From Streptomyces sp. DH12 (lineage in GTDB: Bacteria; Actinomycetota; Actinomycetes; Streptomycetales; Streptomycetaceae), in the NCBI RefSeq assembly GCF_020873895.1, contig NZ_JAHWGT010000018.1, positions 62,001-126,000 on the forward strand: a stretch of DNA of 64,000 nucleotides, written 5' to 3'. The notes below the pieces were generated by a model. The model had not been told where the DNA came from and searched no databases. It saw only the letters and a list, made by a program, of their open reading frames with translations. Shown here in pieces: positions 32,509 through 41,578 of the stretch. Position numbers and translations under genes: made by a program. The first letter of the stretch is position 1; the number at the start of each line of letters is the position of its first letter.

Positions 32509-34506
32509 ATGCAGATCCGCCATCTCCCGTACGCCGACCCCGGTGAACCCGACGTCCGTTCCGGTGCCCGCTTCCTCCTCTGGTTGGGGCGGCGCCAACT
32601 CGGTGGGCAGCTCGCCGCGCTCGGCTGGGGTCTGCTGATGAACCTGGGCGTCGTGGGACTGCCGGTGGGCGTCGGCCTCGCCGTCCAGGCCGTCGTGGAC
32701 CGCTCGGGTGACCGGCTCGCCCTCGCGGGCGGGCTGATCGCCCTGCTCGGAGCGGCCATCGCCGTCGGGGACGTGATGCTGCACCGCACCGCCGTGACCA
32801 ACTGGATCACCGCGGCGACCCGGGTGCAGCAGCTGCTCGCCCGCAAGGCCGCCGAGCTGGGCTCCGTGCTGACCCGCAGGGTCGCGGCCGGCGAGGTGGT
32901 CGCCGTGTCGACCGGTGACGTCGAGAAGATCGGCTGGTTCGTGGAGGCCCTGTCCCGGTTCGCCGCGGCGGCCGCCACCCTGGTCGCCGTCTGCGTCGGC
33001 CTGGTGCTGTACCAGCCCTCCCTGGGCGTCGTCGTCGCGCTGGCGGTGCCGGTACTGGCGCTGGCGCCCCTGCCGCTGCTGCCCCGGGCGACCCGCCGCG
33101 CCGACGAGCAGCGCGAGAAGGCGGGCCGGGCCACGGAGTTGGCGACCGACACGGTGGCCGGGCTGCGGGTGCTGCGCGGCATCGGCGGCGAGGAGCTGTT
33201 CCTCGGGCGCTACCGCGCGGCCTCGCAGGAGGTGCGCGGCGCCGCCGTGCGCAGCGCCCGCTCGTGGGCGCTGATCGCCGCCGTACAGGTGGTCCTCCCG
33301 GGCCTGCTGCTGATCGGCGTGGTCGGGTACGGGGCGCGGCTCGCGCTGGACGGGCGGATCGCGGTGGGTGAACTGGTCGCCGTGTACGGGGCGGTGCTGC
33401 TGGTCCAGCATCCGCTGCGCCAGTTCGAGGAGATCGCCATGGCCTACTCCTTCTCGCGGCCCTCGGCGCGGCGGGCCGCGCGGGTGCTGGCGCTGTCGCG
33501 GACCGGGCCGGGGGCGGGTCGCGGCCGTGCCGTGCCGGCGGCCGGAACGGGGTCGCCGCCGGGCGCGGACGCGTCCCCGCCGCCGGGCGGGGTCGGATCG
33601 CTGCCGCCGGGTGGGGAGTTGCACGACCCGCTGACCGGGCTGCGGGCCCCCGCCGGCCGGTTCACCGCCGTGGTCTGCGGCGACCCGGACGCCGCCGGGC
33701 GGCTCGCGGAGAGGCTGGGCGGCCATCCGGCCGACGGCGGCGCGGGGCACGTCCCGGTCCTGTGGGGCGGCGTCGCGCTGGACGGGCTGCCCCTGTCGGC
33801 GGCCCGCACCGCGGCGCTCGTGCAGGACAAGGACCCGGTGCTGCTCTCGGGGACGCTGCGGGAGCTGCTGGACGTTCCCTCGTCCGGTGCGGTGACGGCC
33901 GCGGAGGCGCTGGAGGCCGCCCGGTGCGGGGACGTGCTGGACGCCCTGGCGCAGGCGTCGGCCGAGCCGGACGGCGACCCGATGGAGACCCCGATCACCG
34001 AGCGCGGCCGGTCCCTGTCGGGCGGGCAGCGCCAGCGCCTCGCCCTGGCCCGGTCGTTGGTGACCGACCCGCCGGTGCTGGTCCTGGACGAGCCGACGTC
34101 GGCGGTGGACTCCCACACCGAGGCGGCGGTCGCGGCCGGGGTCCGGCGGCTGCGCGAGGGGCGCACGACGGTCGTGTTCACCTCGTCGCCACTGCTGCTG
34201 GACGTGGCCGACCGGGTGGTCCTGGTGCACGGGGGCCGGGCGGTCGCGGCGGGCCGGCACCGGGAGCTGCTGCGCACCGACCCGCGCTACCGGGCGGTCG
34301 TCTCCCGGGAGACCGAACCCGACGCCGGAGTCGCACCCGACGGCACGGCCGTACCCGGCAGTGAGGCCGTACCCGGCGGCGCGGCCCGCGCGGAGGCCCT
34401 GCCCGCTCCCGCTCCCGTGCCCGCCGCCCAGTCCGCCGCCACCGAGTCCGCCGCCCGCACCCGTGCCCCTGCCGCACCGCCCTCCGGATGGGAGGAGTCC
34501 GCATGA
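32509..34506 (+). CDS. ABC exporter half-transporter A, degenerate Walker A and H-loop
   Basis: 665 residues: exporter membrane domain (about 20-310), then an ATPase domain with an intact Q-loop (ALVQDKDPVLLSG), signature LSGGQRQRLALARSL near 503 and Walker B VLVLDEPTSAVD. The Walker A position reads VVCGDPDAAGRLAERL, with no GKS/T, and the H-switch is replaced by FTSSP. Alone it cannot hydrolyse ATP normally. Its ATGA overlap with the next half-transporter shows obligate partnership. A proline/glycine linker (about 345-375) and a low-complexity C-terminal tail are unusual. ATG at 32509 is chosen because conserved sequence starts there; an in-frame upstream extension is arginine/proline-rich. 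Confidence 0.9.
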   Translation: MQIRHLPYADPGEPDVRSGARFLLWLGRRQLGGQLAALGWGLLMNLGVVGLPVGVGLAVQAVVDRSGDRLALAGGLIALLGAAIAVGDVMLHRTAVTNWITAATRVQQLLARKAAELGSVLTRRVAAGEVVAVSTGDVEKIGWFVEALSRFAAAAATLVAVCVGLVLYQPSLGVVVALAVPVLALAPLPLLPRATRRADEQREKAGRATELATDTVAGLRVLRGIGGEELFLGRYRAASQEVRGAAVRSARSWALIAAVQVVLPGLLLIGVVGYGARLALDGRIAVGELVAVYGAVLLVQHPLRQFEEIAMAYSFSRPSARRAARVLALSRTGPGAGRGRAVPAAGTGSPPGADASPPPGGVGSLPPGGELHDPLTGLRAPAGRFTAVVCGDPDAAGRLAERLGGHPADGGAGHVPVLWGGVALDGLPLSAARTAALVQDKDPVLLSGTLRELLDVPSSGAVTAAEALEAARCGDVLDALAQASAEPDGDPMETPITERGRSLSGGQRQRLALARSLVTDPPVLVLDEPTSAVDSHTEAAVAAGVRRLREGRTTVVFTSSPLLLDVADRVVLVHGGRAVAAGRHRELLRTDPRYRAVVSRETEPDAGVAPDGTAVPGSEAVPGGAARAEALPAPAPVPAAQSAATESAARTRAPAAPPSGWEESA

Positions 34507-36290
34507 CCGGCTCCGGCCTGGTACCGCCGCAGTACGACCCGGCGGCGCCGCGCTCCGCCACCACGCTGCCCGTCGGCAGCCCCGCGACCGTGCGCCGGTA
34601 CGTACGGGAGCTGCTGCGCCGCCACCGGCGGGCGTTCACGGTGCTCGTCGCGGTCAACGCCGTGGCGGTCGTCGCCTCCATGGCCGGTCCGTACCTGCTC
34701 GGTTCGCTGGTGGACCGGCTCGCGGCCGGCGCGCGGGAGCTGCACCTGGGGCGGACCCTGCTGCTGTTCGCCGCGGCGCTCGCCGTGCAGACGGTGTTCG
34801 TGCGGCTGGTGCGGCTGCGCGGAGCGATGCTCGGAGAGGAGACGCTGGCGGACCTGCGCGAGGACTTCCTCGTCCGGTCGGTCCGGCTGCCGCCCGGCGT
34901 GCTGGAGCGCGCCGGGACGGGTGACCTGCTGTCGCGCGTCACCACCGACGTCGACCGGCTGGCCGAGGCCATGCGGCAGGCCGTGCCGCAGCTGGCGATC
35001 GGCGTGGTCTGGGCGGCGCTGCTGCTCGGCGGGCTCGCGGTCACCGCGCCGCCGCTGGCGCTGTGCGTCCTGGTCGCGGCGCCGCTGCTCGTCGCGGGTT
35101 GCCGCTGGTACTTCCGGCGGGCGCCCGCCGCGTACCGCTCGGAGGCCGCCGGGTACGCGGCGGTGGCCGCCGCGCTCACCGAGACGGTCGACGCGGGCCG
35201 CACGGTGGAGGCCCACCGGCTCGGGGCGCGGCGGGTGGCGCTCTCCGACCGGCGGATCGGGCAGTGGACGGCGTGGGAGCGGTACACGCTCGCGCTGCGC
35301 TCGGTGTTCCTCCCGGTCATCAGCCTCACCCACACCACGGTGCTCGCCTCGGTGCTGCTGATCGGCGGGACGTTCGTCCTCCAGGGCTGGCTGGACGTCG
35401 GCCGGCTGACCACCGGGGCGCTGCTCGCGCAGATGCTGGTGGAGCCGGTCGGGATCATCCTGCGCTGGTACGACGAGCTGCAGGTGGCGCAGGTGTCGCT
35501 GGCCCGGCTGGTCGGCGTGCGGGAGATCGAGCCGGACGCGGGGGACGCGTCGGTGCGGCCCGAGGGGCGGGAGGTGCGCGCGGACGAGGTGCGGTTCGGC
35601 TACCGGGAGGGCGTCGACGTGCTGCACCGGGTGTCGCTGGAGGTGCCGCCCGGGACGCGGCTCGCGCTGGTCGGTCCGTCGGGCGCCGGCAAGTCCACCT
35701 TGGGCCGGCTGCTCGCCGGGATCTACGCGCCGGGCTCGGGGCGGGTGACGCTCGGGGCGGCGGAGTTGGCGCGGATGCCGGCCGAGCGGGTCCGGGAGCA
35801 CGTGGCGCTGGTCAACCAGGAGCACCACGTCTTCGTCGGGTCGCTGCGGGACAACCTGCTGCTGGCGCGGGCCGGCGCGGACGACGGCGAGCTGTGGTCG
35901 GCGCTGGCCGCGGTCGGCGCCGACGGCTGGGCGCGGGCGCTGGAGGGCGGTCTCGGCGCCGAGGTCGGCTCGGGCGGGCTGGGGCTCACCCCGGCGCAGG
36001 CCCAGCAGGTGGCGCTGGCCCGGCTGGTGCTGGCGGATCCGCACACCCTGGTGCTGGACGAGGCGACCTCGCTGCTCGACCCGCGCGCCGCGCGCCACCT
36101 GGAGCGGTCGCTCGCCCGGGTGCTGGAGGGGCGTACGGTCGTCGCCATCGCGCACCGGCTGCACACCGCGCACGACGCGGACCTGATCGCGGTGGTGGAG
36201 GGCGGCCGGATCACCGAGCTGGGCGGCCACGACGCGCTGGTGGCCGCGGACGGGGCGTACGCGGCGCTGTGGAGGTCCTGGCACGGGTAG
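34503..36290 (+). CDS. ABC exporter half-transporter B, degenerate signature motif
   Basis: 595 residues with six exporter helices (about 40-310). Walker A is GPSGAGKST (about 391-399), Q-loop VNQEHHVF, Walker B LVLDEATSLLD and H-switch IAHRLH, all canonical. The signature is LTPAQAQQ near 495 instead of LSGGQ. Paired with half-transporter A, its good Walker A meets A's good LSGGQ to form one working ATPase site, while the second site lacks both. It starts on the ATG overlapping A's stop. The cargo is unknown; no regulator or biosynthetic gene is adjacent. Confidence 0.92.
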   Translation: MTGSGLVPPQYDPAAPRSATTLPVGSPATVRRYVRELLRRHRRAFTVLVAVNAVAVVASMAGPYLLGSLVDRLAAGARELHLGRTLLLFAAALAVQTVFVRLVRLRGAMLGEETLADLREDFLVRSVRLPPGVLERAGTGDLLSRVTTDVDRLAEAMRQAVPQLAIGVVWAALLLGGLAVTAPPLALCVLVAAPLLVAGCRWYFRRAPAAYRSEAAGYAAVAAALTETVDAGRTVEAHRLGARRVALSDRRIGQWTAWERYTLALRSVFLPVISLTHTTVLASVLLIGGTFVLQGWLDVGRLTTGALLAQMLVEPVGIILRWYDELQVAQVSLARLVGVREIEPDAGDASVRPEGREVRADEVRFGYREGVDVLHRVSLEVPPGTRLALVGPSGAGKSTLGRLLAGIYAPGSGRVTLGAAELARMPAERVREHVALVNQEHHVFVGSLRDNLLLARAGADDGELWSALAAVGADGWARALEGGLGAEVGSGGLGLTPAQAQQVALARLVLADPHTLVLDEATSLLDPRAARHLERSLARVLEGRTVVAIAHRLHTAHDADLIAVVEGGRITELGGHDALVAADGAYAALWRSWHG

Positions 36291-36405
36291 CAACGGCGTT
36301 CCCCGGCGGTGGGCCGGCCTCCTCCCCCCGGGCCCGCCTCCTCCCCCGGCGGTGGGCCCGCCTCCGTGGCGCCCGCCGGGTGCGGGCGGCGGCAAGGCGG
36401 GAGCC

Positions 36406-36465
36406 GTTCCGACGGACGGCGTTCCGACGGACGGCGTTCCGACGGACGGCGTTCCGACGGACGGC
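36406..36465. repeat. Four perfect 15-bp tandem repeats GTTCCGACGGACGGC
   Basis: Units begin at 36406, 36421, 36436 and 36451, followed by variant 15-mers GGCGAGGCGGACGGC to about 36490. The 15-bp period would encode repeated Val-Pro-Thr-Asp-Gly in one plus frame, but no gene with a ribosome site surrounds it. The array fills the gap between the ABC exporter and the DUF457 gene. Confidence 0.9.
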
Positions 36466-36493
36466 GGCGAGGCGGACGGCGGCGAGGCGGGTG

Positions 36494-37285
36494 TCAGACC
36501 ACGCCGAGCGCGAAGGCGCCGCCCACGCCGCCGAGCACCATGAACACCGGCATCAGGACCCGCACCTCGACCCAGCTGCCCGCCCGGAAGCGCAGCGGCT
36601 TGGGCGGGCCGATCGGGTACCAGCGCTTGCCCGCGACCGGTATCGGCCACAGGATCGGGCAGCCGGAGACGGTGAGGGCGTCGCCGACGTCGTGGACCAG
36701 CGCGCCGAGCACGATGGGCAGCCCCAGCCACAGGTACTCCTGCCCCGGCGCGTCGAACAGCCAGTTCGCGCCGTTGCCGGGCTGGTCCAGGATGCCCGCG
36801 AGGATCCACGCGCCGGCCGCGCCCAGCAGCCACACGAGGATGTCGCTGGAGACCCGGGCGGCCCGCCACAGCAGCCCCTCGACGGCCAGGACGACATGGA
36901 CGAAGAGGAGCGCGAGGACCGCCCACCGGCCGCCCTCGACGGCGAGCGCCGAGGCGCCGGCTCCGATGGCGACCGCCCACACCCAGGTGTGCGTCAGGGT
37001 CCGGTGGCCGCCGCTGCGGCGCGCGTCGGCGCGGGTGCGGGTGGCCTTGTAGACGGCGTAGGAGAGCTTGTCGACGACCTCGCACAGCCACTTGGACAGC
37101 GGTCCGAAGGCGCGCGAGATCGTCGCCGACTTGTGGTCGAGGTCGGGGGCGAGGGCCGCGCCGGCGCATATCAGCGCTCCGACGACGAGGACGGGCCACG
37201 GCATGGCGTGGCCGGCCGCCGCGGCGGCGGCGCCCACGCCGAGCCAGGCCGCCGCCCCGGAGAGTGAGTGCGCCGGTCCCATCAT
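36494..37285 (-). CDS. DUF457/YdjM-like membrane-bound metal-dependent hydrolase
   Basis: 263 residues with about six helices. Metal-ligand motifs are conserved: MMGPAHSLSGAA near the start, PDLDHKSATIS, GGHRTLTHTWVWA and LVHDVGDALTVSG. LexA-regulated YdjM of E. coli belongs here. The physiological reaction is unknown. ATG at 37285 (a second ATG follows directly). It is divergent from the helicase gene. Confidence 0.87.
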   Translation of the reverse strand: MMGPAHSLSGAAAWLGVGAAAAAAGHAMPWPVLVVGALICAGAALAPDLDHKSATISRAFGPLSKWLCEVVDKLSYAVYKATRTRADARRSGGHRTLTHTWVWAVAIGAGASALAVEGGRWAVLALLFVHVVLAVEGLLWRAARVSSDILVWLLGAAGAWILAGILDQPGNGANWLFDAPGQEYLWLGLPIVLGALVHDVGDALTVSGCPILWPIPVAGKRWYPIGPPKPLRFRAGSWVEVRVLMPVFMVLGGVGGAFALGVV

Positions 37286-37404
37286 GGTGCGAGCCGCCCC
37301 CGTGTCGTGTGGTGGTGCCGAGTTGACGGCACAGGCTACCGCTCATGATCTTGGACCCGGTGGCCGGTTCCGCCTTCGCGGCGGAAGCCAGGCAAGATGG
37401 GGGC

Positions 37405-39918
37405 GTGACCCTTATCGATCAGCTGCCGCAGACCGCCGATCCCGATGCCCTCTTCGAGGCCTTCTCGTCCTGGGCGGAGGGCCGCGGCATCTCCCTCTAC
37501 CCGGCCCAGGAGGAGGCGCTGATCGAGGTCGTGTCGGGCGCCAACGTGATCCTGTCCACGCCGACCGGCTCCGGCAAGAGCCTGGTCGCGGCGGCGGCCC
37601 ACTTCACGGCACTCGCCAACGACCAGGTGACGTTCTACACGGCGCCGATCAAGGCGCTCGTGTCGGAGAAGTTCTTCGACCTGTGCAAGCTCTTCGGGAC
37701 CGAGAACGTCGGCATGCTCACCGGCGACGCGTCGGTGAACGCCGACGCCCCGGTGATCTGCTGCACGGCCGAGGTGCTCGCCTCGATCGCGCTGCGCGAC
37801 GGCCGGAACGCCGACATCGGCCAGGTCGTCATGGACGAGTTCCACTTCTACGCGGAGCCCGACCGCGGCTGGGCCTGGCAGATCCCGCTGCTGGAGCTGC
37901 CGCAGGCGCAGTTCGTGCTGATGTCGGCGACGCTCGGCGACGTGTCGATGTTCGAGAAGGACCTCACCCGCCGCACGGGCCGCCCGACGGCGGTGGTCCG
38001 CTCGGCGACGCGGCCGGTCCCCCTCTCGTACGAGTACCGGCTCACGCCCATCACGGAGACGTTGACGGAGCTGCTGGAGACCAGGCAGGCGCCCGTCTAC
38101 ATCGTCCACTTCACGCAGGCGCAGGCCGTGGAGCGGGCGCAGTCGCTGATGAGCATCAACATGTGCTCACGCGAGGAGAAGGACCGGATCGCCGAGCTGA
38201 TCGGCGGCTTCCGCTTCACCACCACGTTCGGCAGGAACCTCTCGCGGTACGTGCGGCACGGCATCGGCGTGCACCACGCGGGCATGCTGCCCAAGTACCG
38301 GCGGCTGGTGGAGAAGCTCGCCCAGGCGGGGCTGCTGAAGGTCATCTGCGGGACGGACACCCTCGGTGTCGGCGTCAACGTCCCCATCCGCACCGTGCTG
38401 TTCACCGCGCTCACCAAGTACGACGGCACCCGGGTGCGCACGCTGCGGGCCCGGGAGTTCCACCAGATCGCGGGCCGCGCCGGGCGGGCGGGCTTCGACA
38501 CGGCCGGGTTCGTGGTGGCGCAGGCGCCCGAGCACGTCATCGAGAACGAGAAGGCGCTCGCCAAGGCGGGCGACGACCCGAAGAAGCGCCGCAAGGTGGT
38601 CCGCAAGAAGGCCCCGGAAGGGTTCGTCGGCTGGACCGAGACCACCTTCGAGAAGCTGATCGCCTCCGAGCCCGAGCCGCTGACCTCCCGCTTCCGCGTC
38701 ACCCACACCATGCTGCTGTCGGTGATCGCCCGCCCCGGCGACGCCTTCACCGCCATGCGCCGGCTGCTGGAGGACAACCACGAGCCGCGCAGGAACCAGC
38801 TGCGGCACATCCGCCGCGCCATCGCGATCTATCGTTCGCTGCTCGACGGCGGTGTGGTGGAGCAGCTGGACGAGCCGGACGCCGAGGGGCGCAGGATCCG
38901 GCTGACCGTCGACCTCCAGCAGGACTTCGCGCTCAACCAGCCGCTGTCGACGTTCGCGCTCGCCGCGTTCGACCTGCTCGACCCGGAGTCCCCGTCGTAC
39001 GCCCTCGACATGGTGTCGGTGGTCGAGTCGACGCTGGACGACCCGCGCCAGATCCTCGCCGCCCAGCAGAACAAGGCGCGCGGCGAGGCGGTCGGCGCGA
39101 TGAAGGCGGACGGCGTCGAGTACGAGGAGCGGATGGAGCGGCTCCAGGAGGTCTCGTACCCCAAGCCGCTGGAGGAGCTGCTGTGGCACGCGTACAACAC
39201 CTACCGGACGTCGCACCCGTGGGTCGGTGACCACCCCGTCTCCCCGAAGTCCGTCATCCGCGACATGTACGAGCGGGCGCTGACCTTCACGGAGTTCACC
39301 TCGCACTACGAGCTGGCGCGGACCGAGGGCATCGTCCTGCGGTACCTGGCGTCCGCGTACAAGGCGCTGGACCACACCATCCCGGACGACCTGAAGACGG
39401 AGGACCTGGAGGACCTGATCGCCTGGCTGGGCGAGATGGTGCGGCAGGTCGACTCCTCGCTGCTGGACGAGTGGGAGCAGCTGGCCAACCCGGAGGTCGA
39501 GACGGCCGAGGAGGCGCAGGAGAAGGCCGACCAGGTCAAGCCGGTCACGGCCAACGCCCGTGCCTTCCGGGTCCTGGTGCGCAACGCCCTCTTCCGCCGC
39601 GTGGAGCTGGCCGCGCTGGACCAGCTCGCCGAACTGGGCGAGATGGACGGCGAGTCCGGCTGGGACGAGGAGCGGTGGGCGGAGGCGATGGACGCGTACT
39701 GGGACGAGTACGACGACCTCGGCACCGGCCCGGACGCGCGCGGCCCGAAGCTGCTGTCGATCGAGGAGGACCCCGCGCACGGCCTGTGGCGCGTCCGGCA
39801 GACCTTCGCCGACCCGAACGGCGACCATGACTGGGGCATCAGCGCGGAGGTGGACCTGGCGGCCTCGGACGAGGAGGGCCGGGCGGTCCTGCGCGTCACC
39901 GACGTCGGCCAGCTCTGA
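37405..39918 (+). CDS. Ski2-like DEAD/DEAH-box RNA helicase with DUF3516
   Basis: 837 residues. Helicase core motifs: Walker A TPTGSGKSL, DEFH-type motif II (VVMDEFHFY), SAT motif III (VLMSATLGD), FGRNLSRYVRHGIGVHHAGML and motif VI HQIAGRAGRAGFDT. The C-terminal half (from about 500) is the DUF3516 region seen in actinobacterial Ski2-like helicases, ending in an acidic segment. It presumably unwinds structured RNA for decay or ribosome work. GTG at 37405 is preferred because VTLIDQLPQTADPDALF begins the conserved sequence. TesB follows after 12 bp, so the two are likely cotranscribed. Confidence 0.92.
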   Translation: MTLIDQLPQTADPDALFEAFSSWAEGRGISLYPAQEEALIEVVSGANVILSTPTGSGKSLVAAAAHFTALANDQVTFYTAPIKALVSEKFFDLCKLFGTENVGMLTGDASVNADAPVICCTAEVLASIALRDGRNADIGQVVMDEFHFYAEPDRGWAWQIPLLELPQAQFVLMSATLGDVSMFEKDLTRRTGRPTAVVRSATRPVPLSYEYRLTPITETLTELLETRQAPVYIVHFTQAQAVERAQSLMSINMCSREEKDRIAELIGGFRFTTTFGRNLSRYVRHGIGVHHAGMLPKYRRLVEKLAQAGLLKVICGTDTLGVGVNVPIRTVLFTALTKYDGTRVRTLRAREFHQIAGRAGRAGFDTAGFVVAQAPEHVIENEKALAKAGDDPKKRRKVVRKKAPEGFVGWTETTFEKLIASEPEPLTSRFRVTHTMLLSVIARPGDAFTAMRRLLEDNHEPRRNQLRHIRRAIAIYRSLLDGGVVEQLDEPDAEGRRIRLTVDLQQDFALNQPLSTFALAAFDLLDPESPSYALDMVSVVESTLDDPRQILAAQQNKARGEAVGAMKADGVEYEERMERLQEVSYPKPLEELLWHAYNTYRTSHPWVGDHPVSPKSVIRDMYERALTFTEFTSHYELARTEGIVLRYLASAYKALDHTIPDDLKTEDLEDLIAWLGEMVRQVDSSLLDEWEQLANPEVETAEEAQEKADQVKPVTANARAFRVLVRNALFRRVELAALDQLAELGEMDGESGWDEERWAEAMDAYWDEYDDLGTGPDARGPKLLSIEEDPAHGLWRVRQTFADPNGDHDWGISAEVDLAASDEEGRAVLRVTDVGQL

Positions 39919-39930
39919 AAGGACCCGTGG

Positions 39931-40797
39931 ATGACGAACCCCGCCGAGAGACTCGTCGACCTGCTCGACCTGGAGCAAATCGAGGTCGACATCTTCCGCG
40001 GCGCCAGCCCGCAGGAGTCCCTGCAACGGGTCTTCGGCGGGCAGGTCGCCGGGCAGGCCCTGGTCGCCGCCGGCCGGACGACGGACGGCGGCCGGCCGGT
40101 CCACTCGCTGCACGCGTACTTCCTGCGGCCGGGCATCCCCGGCGTGCCGATCGTGTACCAGGTCGAGCGGGTACGGGACGGCAGGTCGTTCACGACCCGC
40201 CGGGTCACCGCGATCCAGCAGGGCAGGACGATCTTCAATCTGACGGCCTCCTTCCACCAGCCGGAGGAGGCGGGCTTCGAGCACCAGCTGCCGCCGCGGC
40301 TCGACTTCCCGCCGCCGGAGGAGCTGCCGTCGGTCACGGACGAGATCCGCGAGCACCTGGGCGCGCTGCCGGAGTCGCTGGAGCGGATGGCTCGCCGCCA
40401 GCCGTTCGATATCCGCTACGTCGACCGGCTGCGCTGGACGCGGGAGGAGGTCGAGGAGGCCGACCCGCGGAGCGCGGTGTGGATGCGCGCGGTGGGCCCG
40501 CTCGGCGACGACCCGCTGATCCACACGTGCGCGCTGACGTACGCCTCCGACATGACCCTGCTGGACGCGGTCCGCATCCCGGTCGAGCCGCTGTGGGGGC
40601 CGCGGGGCTTCGACATGGCGTCGCTGGACCACGCGATGTGGTTCCACCGCCCCTTCCGCACCGACGAGTGGTTCCTGTACGACCAGGAGTCCCCCATCGC
40701 GACGGGCGGCCGGGGCCTGGCGCGCGGCCGGATCTACGACCGCGAGGGCCGGCTGCTGGTGTCGGTGGTGCAGGAGGGGCTGTTCCGCCGCCACTGA
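39931..40797 (+). CDS. tesB: Acyl-CoA thioesterase II (TesB)
   Basis: 288 residues, typical double-hotdog length. Landmarks are IFRGASPQESLQRVFGGQVAGQALVAA, HSLHAYFLRPG, ASFHQPEEAGFEHQ, DMTLLDAVRIP and the catalytic Asp/Thr/Gln region MASLDHAMWFHRPF. It hydrolyses medium- and long-chain acyl-CoA. ATG at 39931 with AAAGGA just before it. It lies downstream of the helicase with no gap for a promoter. Confidence 0.95.
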   Translation: MTNPAERLVDLLDLEQIEVDIFRGASPQESLQRVFGGQVAGQALVAAGRTTDGGRPVHSLHAYFLRPGIPGVPIVYQVERVRDGRSFTTRRVTAIQQGRTIFNLTASFHQPEEAGFEHQLPPRLDFPPPEELPSVTDEIREHLGALPESLERMARRQPFDIRYVDRLRWTREEVEEADPRSAVWMRAVGPLGDDPLIHTCALTYASDMTLLDAVRIPVEPLWGPRGFDMASLDHAMWFHRPFRTDEWFLYDQESPIATGGRGLARGRIYDREGRLLVSVVQEGLFRRH

Positions 40798-40800
40798 GCG

Positions 40801-41010
40801 TCACAGGCCCGGCAACGCCTCCTGATCGACCTCGTGGCGCCGCGCCCTGATGTCGGGCCCGGCCGGATGCAGTCTGGCATCGCAGGCGGGCCCGAGGCCG
40901 GTGCGCCGGGAGGCGGCGCCGGTCAGCGGCCGCCCGCACAGCCGGCACCGCACCGGCCGCGGGCCGGGGGCGACGGTCTCGGTCTCCAGCGGAGGCTGTT
41001 CCTGGTCCAC
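40801..41010 (-). CDS. Small zinc-ribbon protein (DUF6011-like)
   Basis: 69 residues with a CRLCGRPLT knuckle and a later GLGPACDARL half, giving three cysteines plus a possible histidine ligand (HPAG). This pattern matches the DUF6011 family of small actinobacterial proteins. GTG start at 41010. It converges on tesB with three bases between the stops. Function unknown. Confidence 0.7.
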   Translation of the reverse strand: MDQEQPPLETETVAPGPRPVRCRLCGRPLTGAASRRTGLGPACDARLHPAGPDIRARRHEVDQEALPGL

Positions 41011-41083
41011 ACCCGCCTGTCTACCAGGCGGGGCGTGCTTTGATCGACCCTGTTGTCAGTGCCCGTCCGAGGAGGAGTCCCGC

Positions 41084-41572
41084 ATGTCCCTGTACGACAT
41101 CCCGCTGCGCAGTCTGTCCGGTGAGGCGACGACCCTGGCCGAGTACAAGGGCCAGGTGGTCCTGGTGGTCAACGTCGCCTCGAAGTGCGGCCTGACCCCG
41201 CAGTACGAGGGCCTGGAGCGGCTCCAGAAGGCGTACGGCGCCCGGGGCTTCACGGTGCTGGGCGTGCCGTGCAACCAGTTCGGCGGCCAGGAGCCGGGCA
41301 CGGCGGAGGAGATCGGCGCGTTCTGCTCGGCGACGTACGGCGTGACGTTCCCGATGCTGGAGAAGACGGACGTCAACGGCCCGGGCCGGCACCCGCTGTA
41401 CGCGGAGCTGACGAAGACCGCGGACGTGGACGGCCAGGCCGGGGACGTCCAGTGGAACTTCGAGAAGTTCCTGATCTCCCCGCAGGGCGAGGTCACCCGC
41501 TTCCGCCCGCGCACGGAGCCGGACGCGGCCGAGCTGGTCGCGGCGATCGAGGCGCGGCTGCCGGGGGCCTGA
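41084..41572 (+). CDS. Glutathione peroxidase-family thiol peroxidase
   Basis: 162 residues, the single-domain GPx length. The peroxidatic cysteine lies in NVASKCGLTPQYEGLE (Cys35), followed by GVPCNQFGGQEPG with the conserved Gln and a cysteine, and WNFEKFLI with the conserved Trp-Asn. Bacterial cysteine-type members use thioredoxin (or mycoredoxin in mycothiol-containing actinomycetes) rather than glutathione. ATG at 41084 is preceded by GAGGAGG. Confidence 0.95.
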   Translation: MSLYDIPLRSLSGEATTLAEYKGQVVLVVNVASKCGLTPQYEGLERLQKAYGARGFTVLGVPCNQFGGQEPGTAEEIGAFCSATYGVTFPMLEKTDVNGPGRHPLYAELTKTADVDGQAGDVQWNFEKFLISPQGEVTRFRPRTEPDAAELVAAIEARLPGA

Positions 41573-41578
41573 CGGGCG

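Noticed and set aside
30634-34260. Single 1208-codon minus-strand frame covering PNGase A and more
   Set aside because: Only the first ~500 codons from the 3' end are PNGase A. The remainder is antisense to the ABC half-transporter gene and lacks stops only by composition.
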